Shown here: piece after piece, positions 1-9,196 of the stretch
How positions within the stretch are numbered: the first letter of the stretch is position 1
How the letters are laid out: each line of letters opens with the position of its first letter
Assembly (NCBI GenBank): GCA_947446575.1
Contig: CANFHC010000008.1
Location: 62,001-126,000 of the forward strand
Origin: Bacteriovoracaceae bacterium
GTDB lineage: Bacteria; Bdellovibrionota; Bacteriovoracia; Bacteriovoracales; Bacteriovoracaceae
Length of the DNA stretch: 64,000 nt
Direction of reading: 5' to 3'
Position numbers and translations under genes: made by a program
The notes under the pieces: model-generated
The model's database searches: none
Seen by the model: only the letters and a program-made list of their open reading frames with translations
Told to the model about the DNA's origin: nothing

Positions 1-50
1 AGCCTACGGGTCCTAAATAAACTAATCGGGTTGATCTACAATTAATATGT

Positions 51-641
51 TCACAAAAACTTCGGATCAAATTTCATTACTGATTTAATTTCACTATCTG
101 GCACCTTTAAACCAGAACGATAATCCAGAACTTTTCTCCTTAATGGATTCGTGTAGTATTGAAGGTGTAAGATGGTACCAAACATATCGGAGAGCTCAAC
201 TTTAGAAAAAATAAATCCTAACCTTAGCTTTGGAATTAAAACAGCATTATTAGTCGCGCAATGAGTGCCGTAAATTTTTTGAAAACCTTCTTCGCTACAG
301 TGCTTGATTACTTCTTTTACCAGAGCACTATAAAGACCAAGTTGTCGATGTTCTGGCATAACAGCTGATGCCATCATATAAAATGTTTCTTCATTTTCTT
401 GAGAACCAAAAGAAAAACCTACGAACTCATTTTTCGGAGAAAATAATCCCAAATGTAGAGTATATAAATTTCCCATTCTTTCTTTGAGTAATTGAATTTT
501 CTCATTTTCTCTAACACTGAAATATGAATCGGGAAAAAAAGTGTGATCATTGCCAAAAATAGCATCATAGTTTTTACCAAAAAGAGGAAAAAATTCTTTT
601 GCAGTCATTGTTTTAATTGAGTAGCCATTATCTAATTTCAT
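51..641 (-). CDS. GNAT-family N-acetyltransferase
   Basis: Predicted single-domain GNAT acetyltransferase, expected to move an acetyl group from acetyl-CoA to an unknown amine. The segment at residues 96-108 (PEHRQLGLYSALV) fits the acetyl-CoA-binding loop and following helix of motif A, although the usual RxxGxG/A glycine pattern is loose. At 196 aa it has the normal size for the family. The ATG has an AGAGG about five bases upstream. It stands alone and points away from the glycosyltransferase gene. Cytosolic; no signal peptide. The substrate cannot be told from the sequence or its neighbours. Confidence 0.72.
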   Translation of the reverse strand: MKLDNGYSIKTMTAKEFFPLFGKNYDAIFGNDHTFFPDSYFSVRENEKIQLLKERMGNLYTLHLGLFSPKNEFVGFSFGSQENEETFYMMASAVMPEHRQLGLYSALVKEVIKHCSEEGFQKIYGTHCATNNAVLIPKLRLGFIFSKVELSDMFGTILHLQYYTNPLRRKVLDYRSGLKVPDSEIKSVMKFDPKFL

Positions 642-932
642 ACATACCTCTTATATATATTAGACACTAAATTTATGTATTGATCAAAAAAACATAGCAA
701 TTTCCTCAGTGATAGATTCATTTATTTTTTATTAATTAGGAGAGCAATTGTCAATTTTCTAAGTCTTTATAAGAAGGGAGCATAGTTTCATAGTGACACC
801 AGTTCAACAAAATATATACTCATTTTTAATCTTTTTGTAATTTCTTTCTAGCATTATGTTTTATAGGATTTGTAGCGAAATGATATGAATTCAAAATCAT
901 ATTTTCGTTATATGTTTTGCCAAGGAGATTTT

Positions 933-2138
933 GTGAATATCGTTTATGTTTCAGATCAATATTGGCCATCTGTTAGTGGCGTTCCTGTTTCCATGGATTC
1001 TTTCAGAGAAAGTTTTACGAATAAAGGACATCGGATTTCATTATTAGTTCCAGATTATCCAGAAGCCGCAGAATGGGATAGAGATCACAATCCCAAAAAT
1101 CTTTTTCGGTTTAAGTCACGTTCGATTTTTTTTAACAAAGAAAATCGTCTGGTACATAGATCAGAAAAGAAAAAAATTCACGACAGACTTGATGCCATTA
1201 AACCAGATATTATTCATATCCATACAGAATTCACAATGGCAAAAATAGTCATTAAATATGCGAAGAGAAAAAATATTCCCTTAGTCTTAACTGCTCACAC
1301 GAATTGGGAAGAGTTGATCAATGAGTATATTAAATTTATTCCTCTTAGATTAGCACGGTTTTATTGCAGATCTATTTTAAGACGAATGTTTAATAAGATG
1401 GATGTTGTTATTGTTCCAACATCTCTGATGGAAACAAGACTTTTAGAGTATTATGTAAGAAGTCCTATTCAAGTCATTCCAACTGGAATAAATGTAGATC
1501 AATTTTCAAGAACAATTGAAGAAGAGAAAATTTGTCCCAATGAAATATTACTTAGTTTATCTGAACGTATTAAAGATCATAAAACTCTGCTTTATGTTGG
1601 AAGACTTGGTAGAGAGAAAAACATTAAGTTTCTCATAGACGCATTTTCTAAGATTGCTGAAAATGATAACAATATTAAATTAGTTATTGTCGGCGACGGT
1701 CCAGCTAAGGAAGATTTAGAAAGTTATTCAAGGCACTTGGGATTAGAAGGGCGAATCATTTTTACCGGATTTGTGCAAAGGAATATGCTTAATGATTTTT
1801 ATTCTATGGCCCATATTTTTATTTTTGCCTCAAAAGTTGAAAGCCAAGGACTTGTTATTTTAGAGTCTATGACTTGTGGAACTCCAGTAGTTGCTATAGG
1901 AGAAATGGGAACGAGAGCTTTGATGGGCAGTGGCGGCGGCGGTTATATGGTCGATGATGATTTAGATTTATTTATTGAGAAAGTCGAACTATTATTAAAC
2001 GATTCTCAGCTCTATAAGTTGAAATCTGCTGAAGCCCTCCAAGAAGCAAAAAAGTGGGGAAGTGAGATTATGTCACTTAAAGTTCTGGCCCTGTATGAAG
2101 ATCTATTGCTAGAAAAAAGGAATCATAATGCAATTTAA
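933..2138 (+). CDS. GT4-family glycosyltransferase, possibly a glycolipid synthase
   Basis: Retaining glycosyltransferase of the GT-B fold (GT4). An N-terminal Rossmann half opens with NIVYVSDQYWPSVSGVPVS, and the C-terminal donor-sugar half carries GRLGREKN, VGDGPAKEDLE and the E-x7-E signature in ESQGLVILESMTCGTPVVA. I place the start at the GTG at 933 rather than the in-frame ATG at 885, because AAGGAG lies six bases before it and the family normally starts with this strand; this gives 401 aa. The acceptor region (TAHTNWEELINEY) recalls diacylglycerol glucosyltransferases, so a lipid acceptor is possible but inferred. Its end overlaps the LolA-like gene by 11 bases, the first link of a seven-gene unit on the + strand. 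Confidence 0.82.
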   Translation: MNIVYVSDQYWPSVSGVPVSMDSFRESFTNKGHRISLLVPDYPEAAEWDRDHNPKNLFRFKSRSIFFNKENRLVHRSEKKKIHDRLDAIKPDIIHIHTEFTMAKIVIKYAKRKNIPLVLTAHTNWEELINEYIKFIPLRLARFYCRSILRRMFNKMDVVIVPTSLMETRLLEYYVRSPIQVIPTGINVDQFSRTIEEEKICPNEILLSLSERIKDHKTLLYVGRLGREKNIKFLIDAFSKIAENDNNIKLVIVGDGPAKEDLESYSRHLGLEGRIIFTGFVQRNMLNDFYSMAHIFIFASKVESQGLVILESMTCGTPVVAIGEMGTRALMGSGGGGYMVDDDLDLFIEKVELLLNDSQLYKLKSAEALQEAKKWGSEIMSLKVLALYEDLLLEKRNHNAI

Positions 2139-2904
2139 TTTCAAAAAAAAACTATTCAGTATCTTTTGTATTCTTTCGATGTATTTTTCCACTAACGTTT
2201 TTTCTGCTGAATCTAAACCAGATATTAGGAAAATTTTAGATAATGTAGATAGACTCTATCGATCAGAGCACAGCTTTGGAACTCTTGAAATGCGTATCGA
2301 AACTCCAGATTGGAAACGCACTCTTGATATTAATGTCTGGGCATCTGGTTTAGATAAAACATTTATCAGAATTTTATCACCCCAAAAAGATAAAGGGGTT
2401 GCGACTCTTAGAATTCAAAACGATATGTGGAATTTTTTTCCAAAAATTGATAAAGTTATGAAAGTTCCACCATCAATGATGATGGGCTCATGGATGGGAT
2501 CTGATTTTACCAACGATGATTTAGTTAAAGAAAGTACTTTTCTAAAAGACTATGATTCAAAATTAGGTGCAGCTGATCCAAAAAATCCCGATACAACCCA
2601 TTATTATATAGAATTAAAGCCTAAGGCCCAAACGGCAACAGTTTGGGATAAAATTGTTTTAGTCGTTAATAAAGACAATTCAATTCCTATTCGCCAAGAA
2701 TACTATGACGAAAAAGGTGTAAAAATTCGCGAGATCGTCTTCAAAGACATTCGCAAATTTGGAAATAAAAGTTTGCCAGCGATTATGGAGTTAACTCCTT
2801 TTAATAAAGCGGGACATAAAACTGTCATTGAATACAAAGAATTAAAGTTTGATCATGTAGAAGAAAGTATTTTTTCTCAGATCAATCTTCAAAAGCGCAT
2901 TTAA
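2128..2904 (+). CDS. LolA-like periplasmic outer-membrane lipoprotein-sorting protein
   Basis: Secreted protein of 258 aa with a signal peptide (KKKLFSIFCILSMYFSTNVFSA, cut near residue 26). The body has the look of the LolA_like family (outer membrane lipoprotein-sorting protein, COG2834 type): a short helix followed by alternating strands with FIRILSPQKDKGVATLRI, MWNFFPKIDKVMKVPPSMMMGSWMGSDFTNDDL and a C-terminal EYKELKFD segment. Such proteins fold as an open barrel that shields a lipid. It sits between a glycosyltransferase and a two-permease/ATPase ABC set, so it may receive a lipid from that transporter and pass it to the outer membrane. Cargo unknown. Confidence 0.8.
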   Translation: MQFNFKKKLFSIFCILSMYFSTNVFSAESKPDIRKILDNVDRLYRSEHSFGTLEMRIETPDWKRTLDINVWASGLDKTFIRILSPQKDKGVATLRIQNDMWNFFPKIDKVMKVPPSMMMGSWMGSDFTNDDLVKESTFLKDYDSKLGAADPKNPDTTHYYIELKPKAQTATVWDKIVLVVNKDNSIPIRQEYYDEKGVKIREIVFKDIRKFGNKSLPAIMELTPFNKAGHKTVIEYKELKFDHVEESIFSQINLQKRI

Positions 2905-2926
2905 TAAATTTTATCACGACTAATTT

Positions 2927-4159
2927 ATGCTGATTTTAAAAATTGCTTTTCGTAATATATTTCGACAGAGACGTCGTTCGACGTTCACCATCTTGACCAT
3001 GGTTGGAGGGTTTGTCCTCTTTTCATTGGCGCTTTCTATTTCGGAAGGAACTTATGGAACAGTTATTGAAAAATTCACGAAGTCATATACCGGTCATTTG
3101 CAAATTCACAAAAAAGGTTATTTAGATAAACCTTCTCTTTATAAATCATTAGATGATTATGATTCGTTAAGCCGTGAAATCGAAAAAATTCCTGGAGTGA
3201 AATCATGGACGCCTAGAGTTTATTCAGGAGCTCTCGCTTCAAAAGATAAAAAAACGGGGATGGTGCGAATTATTGGCATCAACCCCGACTCCGAAGCAAA
3301 AACTACATCTGTAAAAAACAAAATTAAATCAGGAGAATTCTTAAAAATATCATCTGATTTAACTAACGATGTTCTCGTTGGAGCAGGCCTTGCAGAAACA
3401 TTAAAGCTTAAATTAGGTGATGAACTCGTTCTTGTCGGCCAAGGAGCGGATGGTTCGATTTCCAACGATCTTTTTAAAGTCCGTGGGATTTTAAAAGGAG
3501 ATGTTTACTCCAAAGATAGAAACTATTGTTATATGGACCTTAAAATGGCACAGAAATTTTTATCGTTAGATAAAAACTTTCAAGAAATTTCCATTACGGT
3601 TGATGATTATAAAAATGCTGACTTAGCCGCTAAGATTCTAAATGCTAATTTAATTAAATCTAATATCACTGATCTAGAAGTTTTGCCATGGCCTCAAGTT
3701 GAAAAACAATTCTACAACACAATGGTTTTTGAAAAGCGAGGTATGCGCATTTGTTTAATTGTTATTGTGATTATCGTCGCAATTGGAGTTCTCAATACTG
3801 TCCTCATGACAATTTTAGAGCGCACGACTGAGTATGGAGTATTACGAGCTTTAGGAACACGTCCAATGACTCTTTTTTGGATGATTGTGCTTGAGAGTGC
3901 GGGACTAGCTATTATTTCAATAATCATCGGATTTATTTTAAGCCTCATTTTAAATTATTGGGTTTCAATTCATGGAATTGATTATCCGTCACCTATTGAT
4001 ATTGGTGGGTTCACTATAACGACTATGTATGGATTAGTTTATGTTGGAGCGTTCACTGGGCCTGCGATCGTTACATTTTTTACAGCATTGTTTGTCAGTG
4101 TTGCTCCCGCTTTTAGGGCCATGAAAATTAGCCCGGTAGAAGCTATGAGGATGAATTAA
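2927..4159 (+). CDS. LolC/FtsX-type ABC transporter permease
   Basis: Inner-membrane permease of 410 aa with the MacB/LolC layout: one N-terminal helix (residues about 18-40) after a basic FRNIFRQRRRSTFT, a large periplasmic domain to about residue 270, then three helices in an FtsX domain (VLNTVLMTILERTTEYGVLRALG is the conserved coupling region). It ends in APAFRAMKISPVEAMR, typical for the family. One base separates it from the second permease, so the two should form a heterodimer with the ATPase at 5425. These transporters extract lipids or lipoproteins from the inner membrane rather than import solutes. Confidence 0.88.
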   Translation: MLILKIAFRNIFRQRRRSTFTILTMVGGFVLFSLALSISEGTYGTVIEKFTKSYTGHLQIHKKGYLDKPSLYKSLDDYDSLSREIEKIPGVKSWTPRVYSGALASKDKKTGMVRIIGINPDSEAKTTSVKNKIKSGEFLKISSDLTNDVLVGAGLAETLKLKLGDELVLVGQGADGSISNDLFKVRGILKGDVYSKDRNYCYMDLKMAQKFLSLDKNFQEISITVDDYKNADLAAKILNANLIKSNITDLEVLPWPQVEKQFYNTMVFEKRGMRICLIVIVIIVAIGVLNTVLMTILERTTEYGVLRALGTRPMTLFWMIVLESAGLAIISIIIGFILSLILNYWVSIHGIDYPSPIDIGGFTITTMYGLVYVGAFTGPAIVTFFTALFVSVAPAFRAMKISPVEAMRMN

Positions 4160-4160
4160 A

Positions 4161-5390
4161 ATGTGGTTGATACTAAAGCTTGCGTGGCGAAATATATTTA
4201 GAAATAAAAGAAGGACAATCCTTTCAGTTATGGCGATTGGGGTTGGTCTTGCGGCAATGATGCTTGCTGATGCTTTAATCGTAAGTCTCGGTGAGACGAT
4301 GGTTCGATCAGCGACCGAAGATTTTTCAGGGAATGCTCAAATTCATCAAATGGGTTTTGTTAAAAACTTAGAAGTTGAAAAAGTCATTACAGGGAATGAA
4401 AATAATAAATTACTTAATAACCTAGCTCTTGAAAAAGACTTACTAAGCTTTTCACCCCGAGTTTTAAGTTACGGCATGCTTACTTCAACCACTGATGCCA
4501 ATAATATTGTCATCTATGGGATTGATCCAGAAAAGGAAAAAAGTGTTTCTAAAATATATCAAGTTATAATTAAAGGTGAATATTTCACAGCTAGTGACGA
4601 TCGGAAAATAATAGTGGGAAAAAAACTTGCGGACAATCTCAATATTGATGTTGGGGATAGAGTCGTAGTTACAGTTGCAAAATCTCATTTAGGTGATCTT
4701 TCTCAAGAGATGTTTCGCGTGGGTGGAATTTTTTCTTTTGGCATGCGTGAGTTAGATGAAAACGTTGCTTTTTTAAATCTTAGCGTTGCTCAAAATATTC
4801 TTAATCTTGGTTTAGACATTCATGAAATTGCACTCAATTTTAAAGATCTCAATCTTCCAGCTAACAAAGTTTTCCCATTTGCTCAAAAATATTTCATCAA
4901 TGGCAATGAAGTGAGTGGTTGGAATAAAATGTTTAAAGAATTAGCGGCCATTTTGCAACTCACTCAATTTTCATTGGGGGTATTGGCGTTCATTTTATTC
5001 GGCATTATTGCTTTTGGAATCATGAACACATTGTTCATGTCTTTGTATGAAAGAATGTTTGAGTTTGGTGTATTAAGAGCGGTAGGAACGAGACCAAGTG
5101 TGGTTGCCCGCATGATTCTCTTTGAAGCTTTTATGCTGGCTTTTATAAGTTCTATTGCCGGTATTATTATGGGTTATTTATTGATTCTTTTTTTCTCAAA
5201 ATATGGAATTGATTATCGTGGAGTAGAATACGCCCATTTGGTTTTCAAAGATAAGATTTACCCCCATTTTAGATTAATTCAATTTGTGCTTTATCCACCT
5301 TGCCTGATTGTTTTTGCGACCTTGGTTGGTATTTATCCAGCGACTTATGCTGCAAGGATTATTCCAGCAGTTGCACTTAGAAAAAAATAA
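4161..5390 (+). CDS. LolE/FtsX-type ABC transporter permease
   Basis: Second permease of the export set, 409 aa, with the same layout as its neighbour: RNIFRNKRRTILS before helix 1, a periplasmic domain, then FGIMNTLFMSLYERMFEFGVLRAVGTRPS and three C-terminal helices ending in IYPATYAARIIPAVALR. The two permeases share the fold and terminal motifs but differ through most of the periplasmic domain, which suggests a LolC/LolE-like division of work. The start lies one base after the previous stop. Expected partner: the ATPase 34 bases downstream. Confidence 0.88.
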   Translation: MWLILKLAWRNIFRNKRRTILSVMAIGVGLAAMMLADALIVSLGETMVRSATEDFSGNAQIHQMGFVKNLEVEKVITGNENNKLLNNLALEKDLLSFSPRVLSYGMLTSTTDANNIVIYGIDPEKEKSVSKIYQVIIKGEYFTASDDRKIIVGKKLADNLNIDVGDRVVVTVAKSHLGDLSQEMFRVGGIFSFGMRELDENVAFLNLSVAQNILNLGLDIHEIALNFKDLNLPANKVFPFAQKYFINGNEVSGWNKMFKELAAILQLTQFSLGVLAFILFGIIAFGIMNTLFMSLYERMFEFGVLRAVGTRPSVVARMILFEAFMLAFISSIAGIIMGYLLILFFSKYGIDYRGVEYAHLVFKDKIYPHFRLIQFVLYPPCLIVFATLVGIYPATYAARIIPAVALRKK

Positions 5391-5424
5391 GAAAAAGTTA
5401 TTTAGTTTGCACGGAGATATAAAT

Positions 5425-6138
5425 ATGAGTCAACATCTACAAAATTTTGAGACTAATTCAAAATATATTTTGAAAACAGAAGATGTTATTAAAACCTATA
5501 TGAGTGGTGAGATTGAAGTTATCGCTTTAAATAAAATAAATATTTCGATAAAAAAAGGTGAGTTTACTGCTATTGCAGGTCCTTCTGGATCTGGAAAATC
5601 GACTTTGCTCAATTTATTAAGTGGACTTGATAAACCAAGCAGTGGAACTGTTTTTATCAACGAATTACCCATTAGCGATATGAGTGGGAATCAGCTTTCT
5701 GATTTTAGACGTGACCATATTGGGTTTATTTTTCAATCATACAATTTAATTCCTGTTTTAACTGTTAGAGAAAATATTGAATACATCATGCTTATTCAAG
5801 GCATTCCGGAAGCTGAGCGTACAGAACGAGTCAATGATGTTCTTAAAGATGTGGGGCTAACTACTATGGGCAACCGCAGACCTGCCCAGCTCTCAGGCGG
5901 ACAACAACAACGAGTGGCCATTGCTCGCGCCGTTGTCTCACGTCCGGCAATTATTTTAGCAGATGAACCTACGGCAAATTTAGATTCTGTCACGGCGAAT
6001 AATCTTATTGATATGATGAAATCTCTAAATGAAACTAAAGGGATTACGTTTTTATTTTCGACTCACGACCAGAGAATTATGGATCATTCAAAACGGTTAA
6101 TTATTCTAAAAGATGGAGTTATTGATAGTGATAAATAA
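5425..6138 (+). CDS. LolD/MacB-type ABC transporter ATP-binding protein
   Basis: ATPase subunit (237 aa) with every catalytic motif: Walker [11 protein letters not shown]-loop [14 protein letters not shown], signature [14 protein letters not shown], Walker [13 protein letters not shown] and H-loop STHD. The sequence style ([22 protein letters not shown]) is that of LolD/MacB/FtsE enzymes that drive FtsX-type permeases. An earlier in-frame ATG at 5308 lies inside the permease gene; the ATG at 5425 is preferred because it has GGAGA eight bases upstream and begins where homologues begin. It should power the permease pair just upstream. Confidence 0.9.
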   Translation: MSQHLQNFETNSKYILKTEDVIKTYMSGEIEVIALNKINISIKKGEFTAIAGPSGSGKSTLLNLLSGLDKPSSGTVFINELPISDMSGNQLSDFRRDHIGFIFQSYNLIPVLTVRENIEYIMLIQGIPEAERTERVNDVLKDVGLTTMGNRRPAQLSGGQQQRVAIARAVVSRPAIILADEPTANLDSVTANNLIDMMKSLNETKGITFLFSTHDQRIMDHSKRLIILKDGVIDSDK

Positions 6139-7312
6139 AAAATTAATATTTTTAGTAATAAATTTATTTTTCATAAATTCCTCATTTGCCTTAAATGGTT
6201 CATATAAAACATTTTTATCAGAATCTAAAAATCCATCAACAGGTACATGGGAAGGCGAGTTAACAAATACTTTTCGTCCTAAGTTCTCGTGGTCACCTGA
6301 TGAGCATTATACGTTTTATTTGGCATACGCAGTGTCTGTTAATGCGCTTAAAAAATCGGCATTTACAAATAGTTTAACACAAAAGCAAGCGTACCGAGCT
6401 TATGATTTAAATTTTGAAATAACATCTTCAAACCGTCAGCATGCTTATAGCGTTGAGGCGACTCAAAATCTAGACCGCTTTTATATGAGTTCAACATTTA
6501 ATAAACTAAACATTAATTTGGGTCGTGCCCCTGTAGCCTTTGGATCTTCAAAAATAATTAATCCTACGGATGTGTTAACTCCGATTTCTTATCAGACACT
6601 TGATAAAGAAGAGCGCATAGGAATCGATACGTTGCGCTTTAATTACTCGCTTGGTGCTTTGAGTTTAGTAGATGTTGGTGTTGTTTTTGGTGATAAATTA
6701 AAAAAATCAAAAAGTGCTGCTTTTACTCGCTTAAAAGTAAATTTATTTGAAACTGATATTTCAGCAATGCTGATGGATTTTCAAGAAAATCTTTTAACAG
6801 GTCTCGACCTGGCCAGATCGATTGGTAAGGCGAGTGCATGGTGGGAAAGTGCAATTGTCTTTCCTAAATATTTTAAAATTAATGAGCGCTATAATACTAA
6901 AAAATATTTTAGATCAACTCTAGGAATGGATTATAAATTAACTAACGAAGTCTATAGTTATGTTGAATACCATTTCAATGGAGCAGGTGAGAGCGATCCT
7001 AAAAGATACTTATTACTTTCTTCGAAAACAGCTTTCAGTGAAGGTGGAGTCTCTTTATTAGGTGTCCACTATATTATACCAGGAATGACTTATGAATTAA
7101 CTTCACTTTGGAAAGTGAGTGAACAATTTTTGTATAATGTAAACGATGCTTCCCTTTTTAATAATTTGTCAGTTGAACACAACATAGCACAAGATATTTT
7201 TATTGATTTAGGTACCTACTTACCTTTTGGTGAAAAAACACAAATAGTTCAAAAATCAGAATTTGGAATTTATCCTAAAATTTTGTACTCATCTTTGCGT
7301 TTTTATTTTTAA
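6128..7312 (+). CDS. Predicted outer-membrane beta-barrel protein of the export unit
   Basis: Secreted protein of about 394 aa with a signal peptide ([20 protein letters not shown]) and a body of alternating polar/apolar strands ending in an aromatic residue (YSSLRFYF), the usual C-terminus of an outer-membrane barrel. I cannot assign it to a named family; it has the look of DUF1302-like barrels found next to LolA-like proteins. Start choice: GTG at 6128 with GGAG nine bases upstream, or ATG at 6113; the first gives a cleaner signal peptide. It overlaps the ATPase gene by 11 bases and may be the receiver or channel of this pathway. Confidence 0.7.
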   Translation: MINKKLIFLVINLFFINSSFALNGSYKTFLSESKNPSTGTWEGELTNTFRPKFSWSPDEHYTFYLAYAVSVNALKKSAFTNSLTQKQAYRAYDLNFEITSSNRQHAYSVEATQNLDRFYMSSTFNKLNINLGRAPVAFGSSKIINPTDVLTPISYQTLDKEERIGIDTLRFNYSLGALSLVDVGVVFGDKLKKSKSAAFTRLKVNLFETDISAMLMDFQENLLTGLDLARSIGKASAWWESAIVFPKYFKINERYNTKKYFRSTLGMDYKLTNEVYSYVEYHFNGAGESDPKRYLLLSSKTAFSEGGVSLLGVHYIIPGMTYELTSLWKVSEQFLYNVNDASLFNNLSVEHNIAQDIFIDLGTYLPFGEKTQIVQKSEFGIYPKILYSSLRFYF

Positions 7313-7321
7313 GGATTAACG

Positions 7322-7663
7322 ATGCAAGAACCAATATTGAAAATCACAGATACTGTTTTAGGATCAGGGATGGAGCCTATAAAGGGTGCATTAGTACTAG
7401 CTCACTATGAAGGTTTTTTAGATGATGGAACAAAATTTGATTCTTCGTTTGACCGAGGAACACCTTTTCAATTTGTATTCGGTACTGGTCGAGTTATTAA
7501 GGGCTGGGATCAAGGTTTAGTTGGAATGAAGGTTGGAGGGAAGAGAACTCTTTTTGTTCCATCGCATTTAGCCTATGGAGATCGCCAGATTGGACAATTT
7601 ATTAAACCCAATTCTAATTTATTATTTCATATTGAATTATTAGAAGTGCGTCCGCGTGAATAA
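7322..7663 (+). CDS. FKBP-type peptidyl-prolyl cis-trans isomerase
   Basis: Small FKBP-fold prolyl isomerase (113 aa). The core motifs are clear: VLAHYEGFLDDGTKFDSS near the N-terminus, GTGRVIKGWDQGLVGMKVGGKRTL in the middle and PSHLAYGDR followed by PNSNLLFHIELLEV at the end. No signal peptide is present, so it acts in the cytosol unless exported some other way. AAGGA precedes the ATG. It is the last gene of the + strand unit, ten bases after the barrel gene; a role in folding its products is possible but not shown. Confidence 0.92.
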   Translation: MQEPILKITDTVLGSGMEPIKGALVLAHYEGFLDDGTKFDSSFDRGTPFQFVFGTGRVIKGWDQGLVGMKVGGKRTLFVPSHLAYGDRQIGQFIKPNSNLLFHIELLEVRPRE

Positions 7664-7673
7664 GTTAATTTAA

Positions 7674-8411
7674 TTAGTGTGGTAAATATTCTAAAAACTT
7701 TGCATTTTCTGTATTCATTGAATTAATACTTGCGTCAGTGTAAGACTCTAAGTTTTTATCTTTATCAAACAAATCATAAGAGAATCTATTGGTGAAATAT
7801 TCAGCTAGAAAAATAGATTTTGGTGACTTCCTTAGGCCTTGCTTCCATTGTGCTAAAGGTACAGGCATCTTAAACATTGATGGATCAAAAACATAAGGGT
7901 TGATATCTTCTCCGATTTTTATCAAAACAATTGGTGCCACATGATAAGTCCAAAAGACCGGACCAGAATTTGTTTGGGCGTAGAATCTACCCTGCATAAA
8001 AGCTTTTCCCGTAATAATTTTTTCGTCATCTAGTACCATGGCCATTTTATGGGCCCTGGCAAAACACCCATCTTTTGCATAGGCAAAAGGGATATCTTTT
8101 TGGGCCGCGAGTTTATCAAATAAGACAGATGCTTTTTCAAGACTTAGAATAGAGAGTTCTATAGTTTGTTTATTGGTTGGAGAATCTAATTTAGCAGTTT
8201 TTTCATTAGCTTCAGTAATTTTATAGTTTGATTCAGTGGGAGTGCAATTCGGACAGTTGTGATTATAGTTTAAATTAGGTCCTTGTTTTATTTTTGGAAG
8301 ATTCGGCAGAACAGTTGTTTTTAAATTTGTTTCAAGGACTGTGTCTTCTCCCATTACTTGTATAGAAATAAAACTAAAAAGAAAAAGAAATAGTTTAATT
8401 AATTTTTTCAT
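7674..8411 (-). CDS. Secreted protein-glutaminase-like enzyme (paralogue 1)
   Basis: Secreted 245-aa protein resembling bacterial protein-glutaminase (EC 3.5.1.44), which deamidates glutamine side chains in whole proteins. The known triad is Cys-His-Asp; here the matching blocks are KDGCFARAHKM (Cys116), WTYHVAPIV (His157) and YVFDPSMF (Asp176). A signal peptide covers residues 1-21, and a CPNC pair (Cys53, Cys56) lies in a possible pro-region. A paralogue at 34752 shares all blocks, including the CxxC, IELSIL and EYFTNRF. The gene stands alone after convergent genes. The family match is from memory of the Chryseobacterium enzyme; the substrate is unknown. Confidence 0.75.
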   Translation of the reverse strand: MKKLIKLFLFLFSFISIQVMGEDTVLETNLKTTVLPNLPKIKQGPNLNYNHNCPNCTPTESNYKITEANEKTAKLDSPTNKQTIELSILSLEKASVLFDKLAAQKDIPFAYAKDGCFARAHKMAMVLDDEKIITGKAFMQGRFYAQTNSGPVFWTYHVAPIVLIKIGEDINPYVFDPSMFKMPVPLAQWKQGLRKSPKSIFLAEYFTNRFSYDLFDKDKNLESYTDASINSMNTENAKFLEYLPH

Positions 8412-8534
8412 ATCCTACCTGTTGAATATTTGTCGGACATTAGACCAAATACTTAAATGCTCAACTAAGGTAAGAATTTACGATCTAAACGCGCTTCAAC
8501 CATTATGCCAGATTACATCGTCAATGATCGATAA

Positions 8535-9194
8535 TTATAATTTAATTTGTCCGTCGACAAGCTCGACCTTAGTACGGGCTTCTTTAGCATAATCAAGATC
8601 ATGGGTAACATAGACAACAGTTGTCTTTTTGGTTTGGTTAATTTTATGAAAAAGCGCCATGATCTTATCGCCGTTAGCGGTATCTAAATTTCCAGTTGGT
8701 TCATCGGCAAAAAGGTATTTGGGCTCCATTAAAAGAGATCTTGCTATGGCCACTCGCTGTTGTTCCCCGCCAGAGAGCTGCCCGGGTTTACGATTTTCTT
8801 TTCCACTCATTCCAACTTCAGATATCAAAGAGAGAGCATATTCTCTTTTAGCCACTTGAGTATTTAACTTATAAGCAGGTAATAAAACATTTTCCAAAAC
8901 ATTTAGTTCTGGAAGTAGGTAATGAAATTGAAAAACAAAACCAATATTTTTATTTCTAAAAAGATGAATTTCTTGGCTGGTTAATTGAGTTATATTTTTT
9001 TGATCGTAGAGGATTTCACCACTAGTTACAGTATCAAGACTTGAAATTATATACAATAATGTCGATTTCCCTGAACCTGAGCGACCTATAATGGAAACCA
9101 GGTCCCCATCATTTATTGAAAAATTGATTCCCTTTAAAACTTCCACGCTCGGAGTTCCAAAAGATTTAAATAAATTGACAACTTTTATTCCCAT
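8535..9194 (-). CDS. LolD/MacB-type ABC transporter ATP-binding protein (second system)
   Basis: ATPase of 219 aa with Walker A GRSGSGKST, Q-loop FVFQFHYLLPELNVLEN, signature [14 protein letters not shown], Walker B YLFADEPTGNLD and H-loop VTHD. These are features of the LolD/MacB group. It is the last gene of an operon that runs AmpG, HlyD-type adaptor, permease, ATPase, with only two bases between the permease stop and its ATG. It should act as a homodimer with the single permease, energising export across the envelope. Confidence 0.9.
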   Translation of the reverse strand: MGIKVVNLFKSFGTPSVEVLKGINFSINDGDLVSIIGRSGSGKSTLLYIISSLDTVTSGEILYDQKNITQLTSQEIHLFRNKNIGFVFQFHYLLPELNVLENVLLPAYKLNTQVAKREYALSLISEVGMSGKENRKPGQLSGGEQQRVAIARSLLMEPKYLFADEPTGNLDTANGDKIMALFHKINQTKKTTVVYVTHDLDYAKEARTKVELVDGQIKL

Positions 9195-9196
9195 GA

